NCBI GenBank assembly: GCA_030386875.1
Contig: CM059567.1
Coordinates: 57,520,020 to 57,584,019 of the forward strand
Source: Morinoia aosen
Taxonomy: Eukaryota > Arthropoda > Malacostraca > Amphipoda > Talitridae
Length of the DNA: 64,000 nucleotides
Direction of reading: 5' to 3'
Positions 57,176-64,000 of this stretch are shown here, one piece after another; the stretch's first letter is position 1, and every line of letters starts with the position of its first letter. The position numbers and the translations under genes were made by a program. Under the pieces are notes generated by a model that did no database searches, had not been told where the DNA came from, and worked only from the letters and a program-made list of their open reading frames with translations.

Positions 57176-58562
57176 TTAGCACGGACCAACATAAGCAATG
57201 ACTAACTTGAACAATGACTTACTTGAACAATGACTTACTTGAACAATGACTTGCTTGAACAATGACTTGCTTGAACAATGACTTGCTTGAACAATGACTT
57301 GCTTGAACAATGACTTGCTTGAACAATGACTTACTTGAACAATGACTTACTTGAACAATGACTAACTTGAACAATGACTTATTTGAACAATGACTTACTT
57401 GAACAATGACTTACTTGAACAATGACTTGCTTGAACAATGACTTGCTTGAACAATGACTTGCTTGAACAATGACTTGCTTGAACAATGACTTGCTTGAAC
57501 AATGACTTGCTTGAACAATGACTTGCTTGAACAATGACTTGCTTGAACAATGACTTGCTTGAACAATGACTTGCTTGAACAATGACTTGCTTGAACAATG
57601 ACTTGCTTGAACAATGACTTGCTTGAACAATGACTTGCTTGAACAATGACTTGCTTGAACAATGACTTGCTTGAACAATGACTTGCTTGAACAATGACTT
57701 GCTTGAACAATGACTTGCTTGAACAATGACTTGCTTGAACAATGACTTGCTTGAACAATGACTTGCTTGAACAATGACTTGCTTGAACAATGACTTGCTT
57801 GAACAATGACTTGCTTGAACAATGACTTGCTTGAACAATGACTTGCTTGAACAATGACTTGCTTGAACAATGACTTGCTTGAACAATGACTTGCTTGAAC
57901 AATGACTTGCTTGTGCAATGACTTACTTGTGCAATGACTTGCTTGTGCAATGACTTGCTTGTGCAATGACTTGCTTGTGCAATGACTTGCTTGTGCAATG
58001 ACTTGCTTGTGCAATGACTTGCTTGTGCAATGGCTTGCTTGTGCAATGGCTTGCTTGTGCAATGACTTGCTTGTGCAATGACTTGCTTGTGCAATGACTT
58101 GCTTGTGCAATGACTTGCTTGAATAATGACTTGCTTGAATAATGACTTGCTTGAATAATGACTTTCTTGTGCAATGAATTTCTTGTGCAATGAATTTCTT
58201 GTGCAATGACTTGCTTGTGCAATGATTTGCTTGTGCAATGACTTGCTTGTGCAATGACTTGCTTGTGCAATGACTTGCTTGAACAACGACTTGCTTGAAC
58301 AATGACTTGCTTGAACAATGACTTGCTTGAACAATGACTTGCTTGAACAATGACTTGCTTGAACAATGACTTGCTTGAACAATGACTTGCTTGAACAATG
58401 ACTTGCTTGAACAATGACTTGCTTGTGCAATGACTTGCTTGTGCAATGACTTGCTTGTGCAATGACTTGCTTGTGCAATGACTTGCTTGTGCAATGACTT
58501 GCTTGTGCAATGACTTGCTTGTGCAATGACTTGCTTGTGCAATGACTTGCTTGAACAAAAAG
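57176..58562. repeat. 16-bp minisatellite with variant blocks
   Basis: About 86 copies of aatgacttgcttgaac. Variants are blocked: gaac type (57190-57905), gtgc type (57910-58110), gaat and short ttctt types (58120-58200), gtgc, then gaac (58275-58420), then gtgc to 58545. Minus-strand ORFs up to 401 codons read SKSLFKQVIVQASHC repeats and are artefacts (16-bp units read as three-monomer, 16-residue periods). Confidence 0.97.
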
Positions 58563-58949
58563 AATTACTTGAACACGAGTTTGCATAAATAGCCGTACAT
58601 TATGACAGGTTTGCACACGTACTAGTCTACATAGACACTAGTCTCAAAAGTGCGGTCTTCACTCTGTAGGCCAGTGGCATCATTGCGAGGCTCGATGACT
58701 CAATTCACGGCGCTCGAATAGTATATAAATTAATTAATGAATTTAAATAAAATTTATAAAATTTACACTAACTTGCAGTAGGTGCGGCTCTTTCAATCAA
58801 TGCGTTTAAACGAATTGTCTCTCTTGCAAAAATTAGTGAATGAGTTACACTGCACTAGGGGGAAACATGATTGATGCCTGTTTGATCTCCAAGCCTCCTC
58901 ATGACGTCACACATGTCCGATGCGCCGTTTGTATTGCATTGCAGGGGCG
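58563..58949. other. Unannotated sequence
   Basis: No gene or repeat is recognised. Confidence 0.4.
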
Positions 58950-59216
58950 AACGTAGCAGTTCACCGCATTTTTGTGGTTGTAAACGGTTGGTTTGGTTAG
59001 GTTGTGAGTAGCGGAATAGGGAAATTGACATTATTACTCGTATACATTTTTAGGCTTCCTAAGAACAATGCAATATGCACTTGCACGATATATTTTGCCT
59101 GGTATAAAAAGTTATTCTTTAAAAAGTACTCGCGAATCATTACATGTCATTCATTTATACCGATACGTGAATGAGCAATCTTCCGAGTGGTACACATGTG
59201 GCCTAATACGCAGGGA
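58950..59216 (+). mobile_element. Dispersed repeat family B, copy 6
   Basis: A reference-like copy: cagttcaccgcatttttgtg, ggttggtttggttaggttgt, attactcgtatacattttta, then cattcatttataccgatacg and tgaatgagcaat, ending at ggcctaatacgc. Confidence 0.75.
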
Positions 59217-59382
59217 ATTTGTTAAATGAGCTTCAATCTATCGTTGATTTAGCAGGCTTTAAAAAATCGTAGACGATACGCTGTGATACTTTTTCAAGCA
59301 TACTTTTTTCTCGCCAGTCATCGTATGAAGAAATCAGTTTCCTGCAATAATTTATGCATGAGTGCTGACTTCACTCAAGTAC

Positions 59383-59688
59383 TACGCTTGTTGCGGTTGC
59401 TATCTTTAGTTCGGCTAGGTTGTGAGTTGCGGAATTGAAACACCGCCTGTACTAATTTAATCCTGTACTAATTTAATCCTGTACCAATTTAATCCTGTAC
59501 TAATTTAATCCATTCTTGTCCTTTCTAAAAAGTTTGGAAAACGTAATTGCGCGAAAATATTTTATCTCGTACGCTTAAATCGATTCCGAAAATGCAGTGA
59601 AATAATTAAAATGTTATTCATTTATGCCGGTATGCAAATGAGCAGTTCACCTAGCGGGCCACATATGTCCCAATACGTGTTCAATGTA
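59383..59688 (+). mobile_element. Family B, copy 7, with internal 16-bp repeat
   Basis: It runs from ttgcggttgctatctttagt to gggccacatatgtcccaata. A tgtactaatttaatcc unit is repeated four times inside it (59449-59513). It directly abuts a family E copy. Confidence 0.7.
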
Positions 59689-59916
59689 TCAACACTTTGA
59701 CTGCGACTCCTAAATATTAAGTTCAATGCCAAACTCAAATTTAAAGTCGATTGTGGTAAATTATTTTGTAAATACCAACATGAACTGGATTGTGCCTTCA
59801 TTTAGCTTTTATTAAGTAATAATAAGAATTGAATTGGCGGCTTCTGGTCGGTCAGTAGCATTGTGAAAATTAACTACGTGTACCACCGGTGGCGCACGTC
59901 GCAGTCAACGTGTTAA
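59689..59916 (-). mobile_element. TTAA-type MITE, family E, copy 8
   Basis: Terminal inverted repeats are clear: caacactttgactgcgac at the left and gtcgcagtcaacgtg plus TTAA (59913-59916) at the right. The left TTAA is changed to TCAA. It contains ccaccggtgg near 59882. Confidence 0.85.
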
Positions 59917-60356
59917 GACTTGCTTAAATGAATTTCACGGCACTGATCATTCACGCGAGGCTGGCTGGAAGAACAGTTTTTTTTGAGAAATAATCGATCA
60001 TTCTCCAGGACAAAACTATTTCCTTGAAAACATGCTTCTTAGTTTTTCTCCTCTTTTTAAAAAAATCCCTTTAAGGGAAAAAGCATTTTTTTGCACGAGC
60101 GAATGCCATGTAGTTCGGTTGGGTCATTGCCAACATCTCCAAACCTGTTCTAGTGAATTAGAAGTGAAAACACGCCGAAGTCTGGAAACAGGTTCACATG
60201 TGCTTATGACACGCACTTGACGAAGTTGCTTAATTTTACCAGTTATATAACCAAACGAGTTTTTTACAAGCATTCACTTTCTCCAGGTGTAGGCTACATG
60301 TCTGGTACTCAAAGGAACACGTAGCTAGGGTTCTTACACTGCGCAATGGTACTATA
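59917..60356. other. Unannotated sequence
   Basis: A 62-codon ORF (60032-60220) has no recognisable domain. Confidence 0.4.
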
Positions 60357-60550
60357 AAGCGTGTCCCACAAAAACCCGAACCTAGTGTTCATTTTCCCGT
60401 GTGAGTAATACCCGTAATTATTTCCTGTATCAGCAGTAATCATTAATACCGCATAATTTTGCATGAAATTAAATGCTTATGGTATTCTTATGCTGGAATT
60501 ACTGATAGAAGCAAGTAAGTACTCGGTTTGGGTTTTTGTGGGCCATGCTG
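60357..60550. mobile_element. TA-flanked MITE with ~27-bp inverted ends
   Basis: The left end aagcgtgtcccacaaaaacc is mirrored on the right by ggtttttgtgggccatgctg-like sequence. TA lies on both sides (60355-60356 and 60551-60552). No transposase. This fits a Tc1/mariner-type non-autonomous element, 194 bp. Confidence 0.75.
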
Positions 60551-60552
60551 TA

Positions 60553-60814
60553 CATGTGGATGTGTACCACGAGGTAAACTGATCATTTATGTACCTGCGT
60601 AAATGTGTAGCATTTCAGTAATTTCACCGCTTTTTTCCAAATATATTGAAGTGTACAAGTTAAAATAATATCTTGCAATTATATTTTCCAAACTTCTAAG
60701 AAAAGATAGAAATGTATGTGAGCAATTGAATCAGTTTTTCATTTCTTCTACTTATAACCTAAAGTCCTAACCTAATCCACCGTAGCAGCCGCGCAAGCGT
60801 ATTCAGTGTGTTAG
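60553..60814 (-). mobile_element. Dispersed repeat family B, copy 8 (diverged)
   Basis: Motif order resembles the copy at 20830: tgtacctgcgtaaatgtgta, cttgcaattatattttccaa, tacttataacctaaagtcct, cgtattcagtgtgtta. Confidence 0.55.
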
Positions 60815-61214
60815 AATTAATTTTTATAATTTCTCTTCTTATTTTCTAGCTTTGAGGATGTTGAGACGCATCCTTCGGTTGTGTGTGCTCAACTTACAAA
60901 CTTGCGAAACGTATCATTTGTTTCTTCGTTTTTTCTTGGTTGGCCTTGGCGTATCAATGATACGGGGTGGTTAAAGGAAGGACATTCAGTGTATTATTCT
61001 AAGTTGGAGTAAAAGATGAACACATGCTCACCAAAGTTTGTTATTACAAGCTCATATTAACAGGGCAGAGCTGGCAGAAATAGCTTTTCCTTTGCTTGAA
61101 AATAAGAGCGTTTCCAAAATTGGCCATCTCATACAACTCTTTTGTTAAGTGTACGATGTACAGTTAATGGTCGATTGGTGATTGCCATCGTCCAACAGAC
61201 ACGGGCTGTGGTCA
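60815..61214. other. Unannotated intron sequence
   Basis: No gene or repeat is recognised. Confidence 0.4.
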
Positions 61215-61590
61215 GTTGAATATACCATCGGGAGGATACAACTATTGCATGGATGGAAATTACGTACTATTGTATGTATGAGGGAATGTGAAATCCCAAG
61301 TTGTGGGTTAGGCAGGCTTTCCTTCTTTTGAAATAGAATAGGTTTTTGTTCAGGCCATCTTTGCTCGGTTCACTGCTGTCCTGTTTTTCAGCACCTCTGA
61401 CTTTCTTCCTCAACAAGTTTCTGGCTTCATACAATTATTTCTTATAAGTAACTATTTATACGCGCACGAGATTTTGTGTGGGAACACACAATGTGCATAG
61501 ATTCTACATTCCCTGAACTCCATACGTTTGCGCTTGGCCAGGTACGAAGTGGTGCCTCCATCCTTCCTCTCTTCGGAACACTGAATAATG
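61215..61590 (+). mobile_element. SINE family A fused to an exon-derived insert
   Basis: From gggaggatacaactattgca through gcaggctttccttcttttga, cggttcactgctgtcctgtt and attccctgaactccatac. The expected next bases (taaatggtgcc) are replaced by a copy of the following exon's acceptor region, after which SINE sequence (tccatccttcctctcttcgg) resumes. Confidence 0.8.
61525..61556 (+). promoter_or_regulatory. Decoy 3' splice site
   Basis: cgtttgcgcttggccag|gt followed by acgaagtggtgcc duplicates the true acceptor region (cgtttgtgcag|gtacgagg at 61593-61611). AG ends at 61541. Spliced from exon c it would encode E-Y-E-V-V-P and then P-S-F-L-S-S-E-H and stop at TGA 61582-61584. Confidence 0.75.
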
Positions 61591-61603
61591 CCCGTTTGTG
61601 CAG

Positions 61604-61774
61604 GTACGAGGTGGTGCCGTTCTCGCACTTCAGCTGGTCGCGCGTGTACCCCTCGGAGCTGGGGCTGGGCAAGAGGGTCGTGGAGAAGCCCATTGGCTAC
61701 CGCCGCAAGGACGTCCTCGCTGCCCTCACTGCTGCCCTCGACCACCTCAACGCCTACCAGAACCACGGCTACAG
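61604..61774 (+). CDS. CSGALNACT: CSGALNACT-like exon d: conserved N-terminal domain segment
   Basis: Acceptor gtgcag ends at 61603 and donor acag|gtaaac is at 61775 (phase 2). Residues 364-421 read [20 protein letters not shown]..., then [21 protein letters not shown] and [10 protein letters not shown]. The order EYxxVPF - VYP - EKP - (R/K)D - A(L)xxLN is the family signature that I recall from CSGALNACT1/2, just before the catalytic CHGN region. This exon gives the firmest family identification. Chondroitin synthases and polymerising factor share parts of this region. However, the short anchor-plus-coiled-coil N terminus, with no preceding fringe-type domain, favours CSGALNACT. Confidence 0.92.
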
Positions 61775-62147
61775 GTAAACGCAGAGGTCCGCCACGGAAT
61801 AATGTGAGGTCCCGAGCTGAGGGTTAGGAAGAACTTTATTCGGTTAAATAAGGATGAAGTCTTGGTAGGGCTTTCTTTCGTTGAAAAAGAAGGGTATTTT
61901 GGTTTCGTGAAGGATTTTATAGTATGTGCTGGTGAAATGTCCCAAACGTAAACAAAAACCCGTGCAGTTATTTCAACAAGTGTATTAAAATGTTCAGTTT
62001 TTTCCAAGACTATTACTCCTGCTTCGCTTGGGACTTACTTCCTATTCAGACTTGACTCCATTTCCATAAATTCATCTCCTCATCTCCACGATGTGCTCAA
62101 TGTAGCCAAAAAAATCAATCTTAATAAAATGATTCCGTTTTGCCTAG
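61775..62147. other. Short intron with SINE fragment
   Basis: The intron is 373 bp. A SINE family A fragment (gtgaggtcccgagctgaggg, ttggtagggctttctttcgt) lies at about 61803-61925. The acceptor tgcctag ends at 62147. Confidence 0.7.
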
Positions 62148-62883
62148 GTACTCCATGGACGATTTCATAGAAGGTTCCTTCCGGACAATTCCGACGGCCG
62201 GCACTCAGTATGAACTCGTGTTTCGGGACGGCTCTCGACCCAACACTTTCAACAGCAATGACAACAACAGCAACAATATCAACAACAACAATGTCAACAC
62301 CAACAACAATAATACTAACAGTGTATCTTCCTCTGCGCTTCCCAACCACAGCGACAGCAAGAATAGTGACGGCACAAATTCTCATAGTCCAAGTCCCAGT
62401 GACCAGCAGCAGGCTGAAGTGAACTCGAGACAAAGACGCAGTGACGCTATAGATGAGCGTGTTCGTAAAGGCATTAGCGAGGCTCAAACCAAGAGCATTG
62501 ACCGTGGTGATAATATTCAGAAGCCTAGTGATAGTATTTATAATAACAATAACAATAATGATAATAATCCTAGTAGCTATAATTTTCATAATACTAATAG
62601 TAAGAAAGATGGTTTTCATGACCCTAAAGTAGTGGGTCCGAATATCGTGACTTCGGACGTACGAAATTCTTCGGTGGTAGACGCAAGTAGACGAGACGAC
62701 AACGACGATACGGGACAGAAAAAGATGGCACCCGAGGCTAGCGGTACGAAGAACGGAACATCTAGCGGGAAACACGCGAGGCAAGGCAATGGGGGCGGAG
62801 CTTCTTTGAAAGTGGTCACCCTCATGAGACCATTCGCTCCCATCACCGTCGTCAGGAGCAAGACGAACACCGCCCGCCAGTTG
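62148..62883 (+). CDS. CSGALNACT: CSGALNACT-like exon e: conserved domain interrupted by an Asn-rich insertion
   Basis: AG from exon d plus the first G gives Arg, then residues 422-450 YSMDDFIEGSFRTIPTAGTQ and YELVFRDGS. These match the family's DFIEG - YEL block. Residues 451-641 are an insertion of about 190 residues rich in Asn, Ser, Asp and Gln. Residues 642-666 (KVVTLMRPFAPITVVRSKTN, TARQL) match the RPF(A/G)PI block. In vertebrate CSGALNACT the two blocks are about ten residues apart (from memory). The donor is set at ttg|gtgggt (62884, phase 0), because the frame then runs into hydrophobic residues without family match and stops at 63037. The catalytic DxD region and C terminus are not in the window. 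Confidence 0.9.
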
Positions 62884-63138
62884 GTGGGTTCTATTGCTTT
62901 TCTTGCAGCGATTTTTGGCATTGCTCTACTATCCATAATGGCCAGTCAATGTATACTTTTAAATTTAGACATTCTATGTAATTTCCTCAGAGTTGGATGT
63001 AGAAGCAGAGTAGAGCGGGTACTCGCACAGTGCAATTGATTATCTGTCAAGTTTTATTTGACTAACATTACATGGTAATCAATGCATCATTGATACACTC
63101 CACCTCCCAGCAATAGAAACTACTCGAATATAATATAA

Positions 63139-63725
63139 TTAACACATTGGCTACATTCGCGATGTTTAGTTAAATTGTAAAAAACAATAGTGACTTACAG
63201 AATTTACCGCTAGAATACACTTCTATCCTTTCTAAGCAGTGGGCAAAGTACAGTAGTACGATAATATTTTTCCGTATATGCTAAAATCAAACTTGAAAAA
63301 TGTAGTGAAATAATTGAAATGCTACGCATTTATGCCTCCCCTCAGGGGGATAAAACTATTGTATCTATGGGAATTAGCGCTCCCAGGGGGATTATGTAAG
63401 GGCCTGAGCTAAAGGTAGGCTTTCTTTTTATTAAAATAGAATAGGTTTGTGTCTTGTTACGGACCATTTTTTTCGGTTCACTGTTGTCCTGTTTTTCAGC
63501 ACCTACTACTTTCTTCATCTTTTTCTTGTTTCATGATCTTCTTTCTTAGTTTTCGTTTCTGTGCCCTTTCCGAATAGATTCCGCGTTTCCTTAACTCCAT
63601 ACTAAATGGTGCCTTCTTCCTTCCTCTCTTTGGATAGCCTTTGTTGCGGATAGGGAGGCTTAAACTAACTAATAATCTACGCATTTATGCCGGTACGTAA
63701 TTGGACAACATATTTAGTGGTATCA
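63139..63725 (+). mobile_element. Family B copy 9, split by a SINE
   Basis: It begins at TTAA (63139-63142) with cacattggctacattcgcg and continues with accgctagaatacacttcta to tacgcatttatgcc. It resumes after the SINE with catttatgccggtacgtaat and tggacaacatatttag. Confidence 0.8.
63337..63676 (+). mobile_element. SINE family A, complete, 15-bp target-site duplication
   Basis: A 340-bp insertion flanked by perfect ctacgcatttatgcc copies (63322-63336 and 63677-63691). It starts tcccctcagggggataaaac, includes gggcctgagctaaaggtagg, ccatactaaatggtgccttc and atagggaggcttaaactaac, and ends aataat. It defines the ends of the family. The 15-bp duplication and lack of inverted ends indicate LINE-mediated retroposition. 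Confidence 0.92.
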
Positions 63726-64000
63726 GAAATCGATTTTTGTGGTCAGGGTCCATTTTTTATGGACTGCACCCTATGCTCTCATTGCCCTGTCATCATCATG
63801 CTGCTCATGTGCAGACACGCGGCATCTCTGAATGTGTACTCATGGCAGAAACAGTGTATCGTCTCTCTCCGTAAGCCCTATAAACATAATTCTGCTTACC
63901 TTCATGCGCCGTCATGTTGTGAAATACCCAAAATACTATTGATTAGAACGCATTCCGTGATCAATTTTTTGGGGTGTTAACGGTTATAATTCATTCTTTT
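63726..64000. other. Unannotated intron sequence
   Basis: An open frame (63687-63980) starts in the repeat and has no recognisable domain or family match. Confidence 0.4.

Noticed and set aside
57379..58616. 401- and 387-codon minus-strand ORFs
   Set aside because: A 16-bp unit read over three monomers gives a stop-free 16-residue period in several frames, which is an array artefact.
62080..62784. 234-codon minus-strand ORF
   Set aside because: It lies opposite the CSGALNACT exon e. Its Ile/Val-rich runs are the complement of Asn codons.

Overview
This is a eukaryotic, intron-dominated window, most likely from an arthropod. The exons are GC-rich with canonical GT-AG introns. The surroundings are AT-rich non-coding DNA packed with minisatellites, SINEs, TTAA-type MITEs and foldback elements. 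A block mixing CCTAA and CCCTAA motifs is suggestive of, but does not prove, an arthropod genome. I cannot name the species. No bacterial operon, CRISPR array or virus is seen.

Only one protein-coding gene can be supported. It lies on the + strand and is the 5' part of a chondroitin sulfate N-acetylgalactosaminyltransferase (CSGALNACT-like, CHGN family), a type II Golgi membrane enzyme. Five exons join in frame: 38488-38623 (cytoplasmic tail and membrane anchor), 55237-55929 (stem with a heptapeptide repeat and coiled coil), 56679-56940 (stem), 61604-61774 and 62148-62883 (start of the conserved domain). Together they give 666 codons. The rest of the catalytic domain must lie beyond base 64000. 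An exon-like ORF at 20674-20793 may be a 5' leader exon.

About 45 tandem arrays, mostly with different monomers of 11 to 76 bp, occupy a large share of the window. The main ones are at 2.3-4.4, 8.5-9.3, 10.6-11.3, 23.3-24.3, 26.0-26.8, 29.2-30.4, 34.4-35.0, 39.5-40.7, 41.6-42.3, 46.2-47.1, 48.8-49.9, 54.0-54.6 and 57.2-58.6 kb. Nearly all long ORFs in the window are read-throughs of these arrays. A SINE of about 340-410 bp recurs about twenty times, and two copies have 15-bp target-site duplications. Two TTAA-ended MITE families, a nested foldback cluster (16.7-19.0 kb), two TA-flanked hairpin elements and a short hairpin family fill much of the remainder.

The most unusual theme is that repeats are built from, or onto, the splice sites of the gene. 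A 76-bp array repeats the 3' splice site of the anchor exon seven times. The 5' splice site of the same exon is duplicated in frame downstream. The acceptor of the 61604 exon has a decoy copy embedded in a SINE, and using it would introduce a stop codon. The protein itself carries a 21-bp coding minisatellite in its stem and an Asn-rich insertion of about 190 residues inside the conserved domain.
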